A stretch of DNA of 64,000 nt from Rubripirellula lacrimiformis (lineage in GTDB: Bacteria; Planctomycetota; Planctomycetia; Pirellulales; Pirellulaceae), in the NCBI RefSeq assembly GCF_007741535.1, contig NZ_CP036525.1:1364001-1428000 (forward strand). Direction: 5' to 3'. The number at the start of each line of letters is the position of its first letter. The stretch's first letter is position 1. The notes beneath the pieces are model-generated. The model made no database searches. It saw only the letters and a program-made list of their open reading frames with translations, and was not told where the DNA came from. The translations under genes were made by a program, and so were the position numbers. Positions 14,781 to 23,893 of the stretch are shown here, piece by piece.

Positions 14781-16580
14781 ATGCTCGGACCGATCTTTTC
14801 TCGCGAAGCGACCGTCATTCCCAAACGGCCAAAGACCTATTTGGTGCGAGCGGTGTACGTTTTGTCGCTGTTTCTGCTGCTGTGCACCGGCTATCTGGTC
14901 CTAGACGGATCTCGGTCACTATCGGGCAGCGGTGATGCCGCTCGATTCGGCGGTTGGATGTTCACCTTGTTGGCACCGCTGCAGTTGCTGGTGTTGGCCA
15001 GCATTGCCGCGGTCGGTGCCGCCAGCAGCGTGGCCCAGGAAAAAGACCGACGAACATTGATCCTATTGCTGCTAACCCGGCTGTCTGGCTTCGAAGTGGT
15101 GGCCGGAAAGTTGGCCGCGACTCTGTTGACGCCGTTTTCGATGTTGATCTGCAGTTTGCCTCTGTTTTTGTGTCTGCCACTGCTCGGTGGGGTATCGCCC
15201 CAGCAGGTGATCAGCGTTTTTGCGGTCACGGCTGCCAGTATTTTGTTGGCCGGATGTGTCGGCACGGTGGTTGGGATGTGGCGGGAGAAAACGTTCCAGG
15301 CGATCGCATTGACCGTGCTGGGACTGCTGATGTACGTCGGATTGGGCGAAATCGTTTCCGAGTCGCTACCGCGATTGGCCGAGTCGGCAAAGCTAGCGAT
15401 CAGCCCGCCGCGAGCGCTCGCCGCGGCCGCATCCCCGATGTCCAGCCTGTCCAGCGAAACCGCTTTCGGAATCCTTGGGTTCGTCGTCGTCGCCTGCACG
15501 TTGTCATTGATTGTGCTGACGATCGGCGTGATCAAGGTTCGAGTCTGGAATCCGTCCCGCGAAGTCCGAATGCGGGCTCCGGAACCGGAGTCGTCGGCCG
15601 AAGCAATGTCGCAGTCCGTCGACGCGGTCGGCACCGCCGATGCGACCCCCACCAGTTGGAAGGTCCGTGCGCCTCGCCCGGTCTGGGACAACCCGATCCT
15701 GTGGCGAGAAGTTCGCACCTGGGCCTACGGACGAAAGGTCCTGGTGATCCGCATCGCGTTTGTGCTGCTGTTCCTGCTAACCGCGGCGGTTCTGCATCTG
15801 CAGATCGAAAGCGGTGTGGCGATGGAGATGGGCGGACGTATCGGTCGCGCGCTGCCATCGGTCACCCTGCCACTGGTCGCGTTGGGAGTCATCAGTTTGG
15901 TGTTGGTCAACGCGTTGGCAGTCACATCGGTCACGGGCGAACGCGATGGGCTAGCCCTCGACCTGTTGTTGGTGACGGATCTTAGCCCCGGTGAATTCGT
16001 GTTCGGGAAACTGTTGGGCGTCATGTACGTCGCCAAAGAAATGATCCTGCTGCCGATCGCGCTGGTGATCTACTTGGCCGTCAACGGCGTCGTAACATAC
16101 GAAAACATGGTGTATCTGATCTTGGGCGCGGTCGTTCTGTATGTATTCGTGGCCATGCTGGGGATTCATTCGGGCCTGAATTATGTGGCCGGTCGCAGCG
16201 CCACTCTGGCCAGTCTGGGGACCGTGTTCTTTCTTTGCGTCGGGATCGCTGTATGCATGACGATCATGGTCAGTTTCCGGGGCGCGTTCCAGCTGCAACT
16301 GGCACCATTCTTGGTCATGATCTTGGGTGGCGGTGCGGCGTTGTTCGCTTCGTTGGGGTGGCGTAACCCGTCGTCGGCCATCTTCATGGCATCCTTCGGT
16401 TTGCCCTTGGTGACGTTTTATGCGATCACTCAGTTCCTGTTGCAGACCGACCACCTGTACGTGTTCTTTGCAATGTTGGTCGGTTACTGCTTCACGACGG
16501 CGGCGATGATGATTCCGGCGCTTAGCGAATTCGATGTTTCGTTAGAACGGGATCGCGGCGCGGCCGGAGATTCAGCTTGA
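14781..16580 (+). CDS. ABC-2 type transporter permease
   Basis: This is a membrane protein of about 599 residues. The ATG at 14781 (MLGPIFSREATVIPKRPK) was chosen because the frame before it lacks coding character; 14703 is an upstream option. There are two similar halves of about six helices each. The first has an ATVIPKRPKTYLVRAVYVLS opening, and both contain EKDRRTLILLLLTRLSGFEV or GERDGLALDLLLVTDLSPGE, the amphipathic segment of ABC-2 permeases. The central linker (about residues 275-320) is Ala/Glu-rich. No ATPase gene is adjacent. The next gene overlaps its stop by TTGA. Confidence 0.8.
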   Translation: MLGPIFSREATVIPKRPKTYLVRAVYVLSLFLLLCTGYLVLDGSRSLSGSGDAARFGGWMFTLLAPLQLLVLASIAAVGAASSVAQEKDRRTLILLLLTRLSGFEVVAGKLAATLLTPFSMLICSLPLFLCLPLLGGVSPQQVISVFAVTAASILLAGCVGTVVGMWREKTFQAIALTVLGLLMYVGLGEIVSESLPRLAESAKLAISPPRALAAAASPMSSLSSETAFGILGFVVVACTLSLIVLTIGVIKVRVWNPSREVRMRAPEPESSAEAMSQSVDAVGTADATPTSWKVRAPRPVWDNPILWREVRTWAYGRKVLVIRIAFVLLFLLTAAVLHLQIESGVAMEMGGRIGRALPSVTLPLVALGVISLVLVNALAVTSVTGERDGLALDLLLVTDLSPGEFVFGKLLGVMYVAKEMILLPIALVIYLAVNGVVTYENMVYLILGAVVLYVFVAMLGIHSGLNYVAGRSATLASLGTVFFLCVGIAVCMTIMVSFRGAFQLQLAPFLVMILGGGAALFASLGWRNPSSAIFMASFGLPLVTFYAITQFLLQTDHLYVFFAMLVGYCFTTAAMMIPALSEFDVSLERDRGAAGDSA

Positions 16581-17848
16581 ACGCGATCGTTACGGTTTGG
16601 CCTTGGCTAGCCGCCATGGCGGTCTTGATTCTATTTAGCGCTCTGTTCAGTGGCAGCGAAGCGGCCCTGTTCTCGTTGACGCCACGCAATCGCAAAAGTT
16701 TGAACCGTACCGGCATTGGTGGCCGAATTGCCGCCGCTTTGTTGGAGGATCCCGAACGCTTGCTTTCTGCGGTGTTGTTCTGGAACCTGTTGATCAACAT
16801 GACCTACTTTGCGATCGCAGCGATCGTCGGTGGCAAGTTGGAACACGATCCCGAGGGTGGCAATTCGGTCGCGATCGCGTTCACGATCGCCGCCTTGATG
16901 ACGATCATCTTTTTCAGCGAAATGCTGCCGAAGAGCTTGGCCGTGCTGGCTCCGCTTCGCATTTCAACCTGGATAGCGCCGCCGCTGTTGTTGGCTGTCC
17001 GAATCGTCAGCCCTGCCCTGCCCTTGGTCGCGGTCACCAACCAAGCCGCGAGTCGATTGATCTGGCCATCGTTCCAACCCGAGCCAGAGATCGACTTGAC
17101 GGACATCGAACGAGCGATCGAATTGGGCACCGACGATGCGGCGCTCCTGCAACGCGAACGGATGGCTTTGCGAGGGTTGGTCGAAATCGCCGAAACCCGA
17201 GTGAACGAACTGATGCGTCCGCGTAGTCGTTTGTGGCTGTGCAATGATCTGCATGACCGCAACGCGATTGTCGACGGACCGTTCCGCAGCAGTTACCTGA
17301 TGGTGATGGATGAAGCTCAGGAGATGATCGTTCAGGCGGTCGGTGTTCGCATGCTGCGGCCCAGTCATATGGACGATTTGGCGAGTGTCGCTGAACCGGT
17401 GATCTATGTTCCCTGGTCGGCTTACGTGTCCCAAGTGTTGGACCAGTTGAACGAAGAAGACCGCAGTGTGGCGGTGGTGGTCAATGAGTTTGGCGAATTG
17501 GTGGGGGCGGTTTCCATTGACGAAATCATGCACCGCGTTCTAGCCCCATCCCATGATGAAGATTTTTTGGGCGAAGCGTCGATCCAAGAAATTGAGACCG
17601 GTCGTTTTCGCGTTTGGGGGTCGGTCAGCGTTCGCTCGCTGGCCAAACGTTTGAACATCGACGTCGACGGGGAAGGCGTCACCACGGTCGCGGGTTTCAT
17701 CGGGCGATTCAATGAGCGATTGCCCAGATTGGGTGACAACGCACCGATGGGCGCATTCCATTTGACGGTGATCGAACAAGAAGACGAAGGTGTGTGGATC
17801 GAAGCGTTGGCGCACGACTATCCAGGAAATCGCGAGGTGACGTCGTGA
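16577..17848 (+). CDS. CNNM/CorC-type (DUF21, CBS) membrane protein
   Basis: This 423-residue protein starts at a TTG that overlaps the previous stop by four bases, a sign of translational coupling. It has an N-terminal DUF21 domain with about four helices, beginning LFSALFSGSEAALFSLTPR. A CBS pair follows (EIAETRVNELMRPRSRLW onward), then a C-terminal CorC_HlyC domain (about residues 335-415). Relatives are CNNM/CorC magnesium or cobalt efflux-related proteins and are often annotated as hemolysin-like. A Mg2+ transport role is inferred from the family. It forms an overlapping pair with the next, related gene. Confidence 0.87.
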   Translation: MNAIVTVWPWLAAMAVLILFSALFSGSEAALFSLTPRNRKSLNRTGIGGRIAAALLEDPERLLSAVLFWNLLINMTYFAIAAIVGGKLEHDPEGGNSVAIAFTIAALMTIIFFSEMLPKSLAVLAPLRISTWIAPPLLLAVRIVSPALPLVAVTNQAASRLIWPSFQPEPEIDLTDIERAIELGTDDAALLQRERMALRGLVEIAETRVNELMRPRSRLWLCNDLHDRNAIVDGPFRSSYLMVMDEAQEMIVQAVGVRMLRPSHMDDLASVAEPVIYVPWSAYVSQVLDQLNEEDRSVAVVVNEFGELVGAVSIDEIMHRVLAPSHDEDFLGEASIQEIETGRFRVWGSVSVRSLAKRLNIDVDGEGVTTVAGFIGRFNERLPRLGDNAPMGAFHLTVIEQEDEGVWIEALAHDYPGNREVTS

Positions 17849-18786
17849 TCTTGGCTTGCCTGCTGTTTCTGATCGGTTTGCTGCTGAGCGCCTTTTTCAG
17901 CGGAAGTGAAACCGGGCTGTACCGCGTTTCGCGGACTCGGTTGGTGTTGGACGGACTAAGCGGATCGCGAGCCGCCCAGGGGATCATTTGGTTGTTGAAC
18001 CATCCCGCCATGTTTGTGGCGACGACGTTGGTGGGCAACAACCTGGCAAACTACTTAACTTCGCTAGCGATCGTGATGGGCGTCGCATCGATGTTCGGTG
18101 CCGGTTCGAACGCTGAATTGATCGGGCCGATGTTGATGACCCCGATCGTGTTTGTGTTTGGTGAACTGTTGCCAAAGTATCTGTTCTATCACGCTCCCTA
18201 TCGTCTGATCACCGCGACGCGTCCGTTGTTGCTGGGGACGGCGGTGTTGTTTTCGCCCGTGTCAATTTTGCTAGGGTTGTTGGGGCGAGCGCTGCAGTCG
18301 ATCACGGGGCAGACACCCTTCCGTCTGCGTTTGGCGATGGCGCGTGGCGAGCTGGATCAAATCCTTCGCGACGGTCACGAGGCCGGGATTTTGGCCGCCG
18401 GTCAACGGTCATTGGCCCAGCGATTGTTCGAGGTGGGAAACCAGAATGCTGTTTCGTTTGGTGTCCCAGTCGATCGCTTGGCGATCGTGCCGGCACCGGT
18501 CGATGTGGTCGAGGCTCGCTATCAAGCCCGCCGGCGAAATCATCCCATCGTGCTGGTCAAACACAGTACCCGCATCATTGGATTCCTGTGGTATGCGGAT
18601 CTATGCGTGCGACAGCCACAGCTTGATCTGGGGCCGGTGATCCGCGGCAAAGTCAGCGATCGCCATCTGAAGATATTGCTGCGTCTATACGATGCGGGCA
18701 GCGATGTGGCGGTGTTGTACGACGACCAGAACGAAGTGCGTGCGGTTGTCACGCGTCGGCAATTGCTGCAGCCGCTGATCAAATGA
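17845..18786 (+). CDS. DUF21 (CNNM-like) membrane protein, second of a pair
   Basis: This 313-residue protein starts at the GTG at 17845, overlapping the previous stop (GTGA). It opens LLSAFFSGSETGLYRVSR, the DUF21 signature, with about four membrane helices to residue 155. A divergent CBS-like region (about residues 180-310) follows. There is no clear CorC_HlyC domain. The pair of full-length and short DUF21 proteins in overlapping frames suggests they form a hetero-oligomer, which is an inference. Confidence 0.83.
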   Translation: MILACLLFLIGLLLSAFFSGSETGLYRVSRTRLVLDGLSGSRAAQGIIWLLNHPAMFVATTLVGNNLANYLTSLAIVMGVASMFGAGSNAELIGPMLMTPIVFVFGELLPKYLFYHAPYRLITATRPLLLGTAVLFSPVSILLGLLGRALQSITGQTPFRLRLAMARGELDQILRDGHEAGILAAGQRSLAQRLFEVGNQNAVSFGVPVDRLAIVPAPVDVVEARYQARRRNHPIVLVKHSTRIIGFLWYADLCVRQPQLDLGPVIRGKVSDRHLKILLRLYDAGSDVAVLYDDQNEVRAVVTRRQLLQPLIK

Positions 18787-18853
18787 CCGAGGCATCGTTT
18801 TCTCTGTCTGATCTTTTGCGGGCAGGATACTGCTAGGACCGCGTCCTAGGCAA

Positions 18854-19168
18854 TTAGCCGTCGGACCCAAGCTTGGCGTATCCCAAGCTGGTCATCACTT
18901 GCAGCATCTCGTCACACGTCAAATAGCGACGATGGTGTTCGACTTTGTACTGATCGATTGCCAAAGCCAATTCGCGGCCCTGTTCCGATAGTCCAAGGTG
19001 CGCACTGCCGAATTGACGACGCTCGCTGCGAGCGGAAACGTTGGAACTCGAAGATCGGCGATCAACGAAGCCGTCTGTTGATTCAGCGTTTGATTCGTGG
19101 CTTGGGGCGCCGACCACAAATGGAAACGATGATTCAGCATCCCTGCTGGAAAGGTTTTGTAGTGACAT
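18854..19168 (-). CDS. Conserved hypothetical protein, planctomycete type
   Basis: This 104-residue protein has a Ser-rich first half and an ordered, charged second half (LSEQGRELALAIDQYKVEHH then RRYLTCDEMLQVMTSLGYAK). The second half reads like a small helical DNA- or protein-binding domain. I recognise this C-terminal pattern from small hypothetical proteins of Rhodopirellula-type genomes, from memory only. It has an ATG start at 19168. It lies convergent with the preceding plus-strand gene. Function unknown. Confidence 0.65.
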   Translation of the reverse strand: MSLQNLSSRDAESSFPFVVGAPSHESNAESTDGFVDRRSSSSNVSARSERRQFGSAHLGLSEQGRELALAIDQYKVEHHRRYLTCDEMLQVMTSLGYAKLGSDG

Positions 19169-19469
19169 AAATTAGCTCGGCGCAAAGAAATAGCGTCAGT
19201 TTCAACCCGTGCATAGACTTTCACTCAAAACACTACGTCACAAATCCGGATCGGAACGAGCAATTTCATAACCTTCACCGGTTTCACACGCCCAGATACT
19301 GGTTGACGGTTCCGTTTATTCCCATCAAATACGACGTTGCGGGGCTCGCAGGATTCCCGTGAAATCTTTCTGGCCGACCAGCGATTTTCCGTTCGGCTGC
19401 GGCGGACCCAGACGCCTTGGCTGCCTCTGAATTGGCGGCCATCAGGGATGCCAATCCTTCCAATCGATA
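19169..19469. other. Intergenic region
   Basis: Three hundred bases lie between the batD-like gene end and the start of the small hypothetical gene. It should contain the promoter of the latter. No repeat or RNA was recognised. Confidence 0.5.
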
Positions 19470-20840
19470 TCAGACGGATATTCGTTGTCTTCTGACCGGC
19501 TGCGCATCGATCGGATTCAGCGGCGGCAGTGTGTCGTGTGTGTCTGCCGATGACTTGGCGGTCGCGTCAACTTGTTGGCGGAAGGCTTGACGCAGCGCAT
19601 CCCCCTTCCAGTACGCCGCTTTGTTCGCAGATCCATAGATCGATTGGTGCAGCGATGCGACCGCGTTCGCCAGATCCTTGGGTGCACGGAAATGGGGCGG
19701 CTGTGTGTTTTGCCACGCCATCCAGGCGACCTCGGCCGCAGCAGCGTCGTTGCGTTTGCAGGCGCCGACCAGATTGCGGGCGGTCACTCGCGACGGTGGA
19801 TTGCATCGTTTCCAAAACGCACGCAGGAAACTTTCAATGCGGCGGAATTGCCAACCGGCCAAGGCGGCGATCCCTACAGCGATGATCCACCCATACGACC
19901 AGTGAACCGTTCGTTGTGCAGGTTGGTCGGGGTTTGAGACCGGAGTCGTTGGGGTGACTTCAAGGGTGACCGCAGGCAGCGTTTGCGAGCCAAATTCTTC
20001 GGTGGTGGGATTCCACCATATGAATTTCATTTTTGGAATCGAAAGCGTTCCGCTGTCCTGGATCATGTACGTGATCGTGTCTCGACGGGTTCCGGTAAAT
20101 AGGCCGCGTTCGGTCTGGTCGTCGACCACCGGCGGATCGGTGTAGACACGGATTCCCTCCGATGCACTCTTCGACGCGGGGGCGAACGCCATCCCGGATA
20201 TCTGGTCGGCCGTTTGCGTGATGGTCCGATGAAAGACGTCCCCTGGATGGACCGGAGGCGGCTTCGGAAGATCGGCGGAAGATCGATTGGGTTGGGGGTC
20301 CCAAGATTCCGTCACCGTCATTTTCGCGGTCGTTACCAGGAAGACGGATTCATCGTGGCCGGGTGGTCGTTTGATATTGAACTCGGTCGCGGGGGTCTGT
20401 TCGACATGGTCGACTTCCGGACCTGTGAACCCATCCCGATTGGTGAATCGAACTTCGAAGCTGGGGATTGAAACCTTTCCATCGGCCTGTGCGAACAATG
20501 CGAACTGATGGGTTTGAACGAACCATGATTCATCTCCGATGTCTTCGGATGAAACCACCGGCGATCCAATCTTGATCAGCAATGCGCGGGGGATGCGAGG
20601 GATCGAAAAACTAGCCGAGTTGGCAAAGGGGCCTTTGCCGCGCAGCTTGACGAAAAACGGGATCCGTTGGCCGACCCATGCTTCGGTCTCCGGTGCATCG
20701 ACGACTACTCGGTCGACGTCCGCAGCAGTAGCGACCCCAATGGGGGTTCCGGTGACAAGTCCGGTGGTCAGTGCGGTCAAAATTAGGATGGTCCGTGACC
20801 GCGATGCGATGCGGTGAATTTGGGTCCGTGGCGTATTCAC
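19470..20840 (-). CDS. batD: BatD-like protein (oxygen-tolerance family)
   Basis: This 456-residue protein starts at a GTG overlapping the upstream TPR gene by four bases. It has a signal peptide ending near ATAAD, a beta-rich extracellular region with the repeated BatD-like elements (VGQRIPFFVKLRGKG and SFEVRF), a membrane helix around residue 330 (SYGWIIAVGIAALAGW) and a cytoplasmic C-terminal domain. BatD proteins are partners of the BatA/BatB von Willebrand proteins. It is the last gene of a seven-gene MoxR/Bat operon. Confidence 0.82.
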   Translation of the reverse strand: MNTPRTQIHRIASRSRTILILTALTTGLVTGTPIGVATAADVDRVVVDAPETEAWVGQRIPFFVKLRGKGPFANSASFSIPRIPRALLIKIGSPVVSSEDIGDESWFVQTHQFALFAQADGKVSIPSFEVRFTNRDGFTGPEVDHVEQTPATEFNIKRPPGHDESVFLVTTAKMTVTESWDPQPNRSSADLPKPPPVHPGDVFHRTITQTADQISGMAFAPASKSASEGIRVYTDPPVVDDQTERGLFTGTRRDTITYMIQDSGTLSIPKMKFIWWNPTTEEFGSQTLPAVTLEVTPTTPVSNPDQPAQRTVHWSYGWIIAVGIAALAGWQFRRIESFLRAFWKRCNPPSRVTARNLVGACKRNDAAAAEVAWMAWQNTQPPHFRAPKDLANAVASLHQSIYGSANKAAYWKGDALRQAFRQQVDATAKSSADTHDTLPPLNPIDAQPVRRQRISV

Positions 20841-21424
20841 TGGTCAGCACCCTCGCCTTTTTGAGCTTGCTGATACGCAAATTTGGATCGCAGGAAATCG
20901 GCGGGATTGGTTTGGACCTGACGCAACCAGACCGCTTGCACCGATGCATCCGTGCTGGCTTGGTCGCCATTCACATTGGTGTCCTGGCCCTGCTTGGATT
21001 TGTCTTTGTCAAAGACGATCTTGTCAGCTCCCAGGGTTTGTTCACCCATGTCACCACCTTTGCCGTCGATCAGTTTAGATCGTGCTTCGGCGAGGTCGCG
21101 ATTGTCGATTGCCTCCTGCCAATCCGGCCGAAGTTTCAGCGCATGTTGGTAGCTTGCGATCGCTTTGTCGTATTTGCCCAGCATCAGCCAGGAATTGCCG
21201 AGGTTGTATAGCGAATCGGGTGACGAACTTCTCGCGAACGCCTGGGTCGCCTTGTCGAATTCGCCGGCACGATACCAGGCAACTCCCTGACGCATCGGAT
21301 CGTCAAAGACCTTGGCGGCCTCGGCAAATTTTTCCGCTCGCATCAATCGCTCGCCTTGTTGGTTGGGTGTCGACCATAAACCAACCCACGTCAACGCAAT
21401 GATCATCATGCTAATTCGGATCAT
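20837..21424 (-). CDS. TPR protein of the Bat operon (BatC/BatE-like)
   Basis: This 195-residue protein starts at the ATG at 21424, overlapping the vWA gene stop by ATGA. It has an N-terminal signal or anchor (SMMIIALTWVGLWS) and two or three TPR units (AEKFAEAAKVFDDP, GVAWYRAGEFDKAT, YNLGNSWLMLGKYDKAIASY). The tail is charged and Lys/Gln-rich. TPR proteins are standard components of Bat operons, where they probably scaffold the vWA proteins. Confidence 0.85.
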   Translation of the reverse strand: MIRISMMIIALTWVGLWSTPNQQGERLMRAEKFAEAAKVFDDPMRQGVAWYRAGEFDKATQAFARSSSPDSLYNLGNSWLMLGKYDKAIASYQHALKLRPDWQEAIDNRDLAEARSKLIDGKGGDMGEQTLGADKIVFDKDKSKQGQDTNVNGDQASTDASVQAVWLRQVQTNPADFLRSKFAYQQAQKGEGADQ

Positions 21425-22377
21425 GGAGCACTCCCGGCCGGTACATTCGATTCGTCGGTTGTCGTCACTTTTCGCCGAAATGAAATCGCCACGATTGCGG
21501 CGATCAACGGTGTCAGCCAATAACCGGATTCTTGCCAACGGACGCTTTCGCCGGCGATCCCTGCGGCCCCCCAGGTCTGTGTGAATTCAATCATCTGTTG
21601 GATGTCGGTGTCGTCGACCGTCCACGGTTGGACGGTACCGCCAACGGCTTTGGCGACCGCAGCGATCAATTTCGTTTCGGGCGATTCTTCCAAGCCCAGT
21701 GCAAGAAACTGGATCGGCGGGGATCCGACTTTTCGATAAGCCGCGGTGACCTGTTTCGGATCGATTTGCACCGTGTCGGCGACGACCAGGATGGACCCGC
21801 CGGATGATTGCTGTTGCAACAAATCGCCGGCTGCGGCAATGGCCAGGTCCAGTCGGTCGCCAGCGACGGGCATCACCTGAGGGCTGATTTCGGCGGCCAT
21901 CTGTGCGACCACCGCGGTGTCATGGGTGGGCGGCAAAACCAAGTGAGCCGAACCGGCGTACGCGTACAGCCCCAGCGGATCAGCCTTTCGGGCCTGAGCC
22001 AAATCGCTGATCTTTCGCTGTGCTCGTTGCAGCGCGGTGGATGACAGGTCGGATTGTTGCATGCTGTCATCTGCCTTCAAGACAATGACAATCGGCTGGG
22101 CATCTTTCGCAAACGGGTTGGGTTCTAGCATCCAACTGGGGCCTGCGATCGCAATCACCGCTAGGATCCAGCCAGCCAGGGTCGCGTAGGGTGTTAGGTC
22201 GCGGCTGGTATGTTGGCGGACGATTAGGGCTTCCAGTAGGTCGCCGTCGATCTGCTGGCGCCACCCCCGCAGCGGATCAGAGAGTCGCTGCCAAGCCCAC
22301 CACAACAGAATCGCAAGCGGAGCCATCAGCAGCCACAGTGGGCGGATGAAATGGAATTCGCTGAGAGCATCGATCAC
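21421..22377 (-). CDS. batB: vWA-domain membrane protein (BatB-like) with altered metal site
   Basis: This 318-residue protein has membrane helices at about residues 10-30 and 65-85, a von Willebrand A domain from about 95 to 260, and a final helix near 295-310. At the place of the MIDAS motif (DxSxS) the sequence reads KADDSM, so the first Asp and first Ser are replaced; a metal-dependent binding site may be lost. It overlaps the next gene by four bases and the previous one by four. In Bat operons BatB pairs with BatA. Confidence 0.83.
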   Translation of the reverse strand: MIDALSEFHFIRPLWLLMAPLAILLWWAWQRLSDPLRGWRQQIDGDLLEALIVRQHTSRDLTPYATLAGWILAVIAIAGPSWMLEPNPFAKDAQPIVIVLKADDSMQQSDLSSTALQRAQRKISDLAQARKADPLGLYAYAGSAHLVLPPTHDTAVVAQMAAEISPQVMPVAGDRLDLAIAAAGDLLQQQSSGGSILVVADTVQIDPKQVTAAYRKVGSPPIQFLALGLEESPETKLIAAVAKAVGGTVQPWTVDDTDIQQMIEFTQTWGAAGIAGESVRWQESGYWLTPLIAAIVAISFRRKVTTTDESNVPAGSAP

Positions 22378-23411
22378 GAATCCACCCCCAATTTTCCGGT
22401 GACCGGATCGACGTAGACGGTGGCGCTGCTGCGACCCGGTGGCATCGGTTTCGGTCGCCGGCAGGTTGCAATCAGTTTGCTAATCAACGAAAGAGCCAGT
22501 GCCAGCGATAACGGCAAGTAGTAGATGTCTTTGCGAGGGCGGAGGCTGATCGTTTTGATTTGACGAGTTTCGATCTCGTCTAGCTGGTCGTAGATTTTGA
22601 TCAGGTTCGAACGGTCGGCGGCAAAAAAGTAGGATCCACCTGCCGCGCTGGCGACGTCGCGTAGCGTTTGTTCGTCTAGTTTGTCTTCGCCAACCGTGGT
22701 CGCATCCCCGATCGCAATGGTATGGATGTGGATATCGCGTTGGGCGGCGACGCGAGCCGCTTCGATCGGTGGGGCTTTGCTTTTCGTGTCGTTGCCATCG
22801 GTCAGTGCGATGATGGTCTTGGCCGGCGCGTCGCTGCTATCGAATAAGTTGACGCCCAGTCCGATGGCATCGCCGATCGCTGTGCGTGGTCCCGCCATGC
22901 CGACCTCGCATTCGTCCAGCAATTGGCGACAGAGTTGCAAGTCAGTCGAAAAGGGTGCCTGCAGATAGGCGGCGTCTCCGAACACGACCAGCCCGACGCG
23001 GTCGCCTTCACGCTTCACCAAGAATTCCCCGAGCACCTGTTTGACGGCCGTCAATCGATCGACCTTTTTCCCCGTGTTGTCGGTAAAGTCCTGTTGCTGC
23101 ATCGATCCCGATAAATCGACCAATAGCAGCATGTCACGCGTTGGTAAAGTTTTGGAGATGGGTGGTTCGATCCATTGCGGCCGCGCGAGCGACACCAGAA
23201 CCAAAACCCACAACGTTCCAGGTAGGATTCCCCATCCGGTGGACCGGGACGCGCCGTCGGGGCTTCCGCTGGTGGCGATCGCTTCGGCTAATCTTTCACC
23301 GAATGGGACCTGAACGGAAACCTGTTTGCGATGCCGCGGCGGCAACACCGCGCGCAGTATCCACGGCAACGGCAGGAGTACAAAAATCCATACGTAGTGA
23401 AACGTCAGCAT
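22374..23411 (-). CDS. batA: vWA-domain membrane protein (BatA-like)
   Basis: This 345-residue protein has an N-terminal helix followed by a second near residue 65. Its vWA domain has an intact MIDAS (MLLLVDLSGSMQQQDF) and the later TDG/NDTKS segment (IALTDGNDTKS). It ends with a membrane helix (SLALALSLISKL). It overlaps the batB-like gene by four bases. BatA-like proteins are membrane-anchored partners of MoxR AAA+ ATPases and are thought to help metal or protein complex maturation, but the client here is unknown. Confidence 0.9.
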   Translation of the reverse strand: MLTFHYVWIFVLLPLPWILRAVLPPRHRKQVSVQVPFGERLAEAIATSGSPDGASRSTGWGILPGTLWVLVLVSLARPQWIEPPISKTLPTRDMLLLVDLSGSMQQQDFTDNTGKKVDRLTAVKQVLGEFLVKREGDRVGLVVFGDAAYLQAPFSTDLQLCRQLLDECEVGMAGPRTAIGDAIGLGVNLFDSSDAPAKTIIALTDGNDTKSKAPPIEAARVAAQRDIHIHTIAIGDATTVGEDKLDEQTLRDVASAAGGSYFFAADRSNLIKIYDQLDEIETRQIKTISLRPRKDIYYLPLSLALALSLISKLIATCRRPKPMPPGRSSATVYVDPVTGKLGVDS

Positions 23412-23414
23412 CCG

Positions 23415-23891
23415 TCATCCCTCCTTGTCGGCGATGCCGGATGGTTGTGGCAACCGGTGGTGCGCAATCCAGTCCGCTGCGTACCGCCTAAGCGGTTCGA
23501 TGTCCTCGGTTTGGCCCGTTGGTCGATAGATAGCACCGATCAGCTGTTCGCGGATCGATGGTGTTAACTCCGCAGGCGACGTGGCGGCCAGCCATTGCGA
23601 CCAACTTGTGTCGTGAAGTTCTGCGACCACCCTGCGTGGGGCGATCGCTAGCGCGGTCCGTCGCAGGATTTCGGAAATGTCGGCTATCGTTTGGGCACTT
23701 TCCAGTTCCTGCTTGGCAGCACGTCGATACGCATTGGCCTGCCACGCAACCCAGGATCGGTAGGTGGCTGCCATCACTGCGACAAGGATGACCGCAAACA
23801 CCAAGTACCATCCGGGTGCCGGAGGCCACCAACTGGCGTCGGGCGGAACAACGATATCGTGCAACCGATCTAGGTTGGTGGCATTGTCCAT
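23415..23891 (-). CDS. DUF4381 domain protein
   Basis: This 158-residue protein has one N-terminal helix (WYLVFAVILVAVMAATY) after an RLHDIVVPPDASWWPPAPGW opening, which is characteristic of DUF4381. The remainder is a cytoplasmic helical domain. DUF4381 proteins sit in MoxR/vWA operons between the DUF58 and vWA genes, as here. It follows the DUF58 gene by two bases and precedes batA by three. Confidence 0.85.
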   Translation of the reverse strand: MDNATNLDRLHDIVVPPDASWWPPAPGWYLVFAVILVAVMAATYRSWVAWQANAYRRAAKQELESAQTIADISEILRRTALAIAPRRVVAELHDTSWSQWLAATSPAELTPSIREQLIGAIYRPTGQTEDIEPLRRYAADWIAHHRLPQPSGIADKEG

Positions 23892-23893
23892 CG

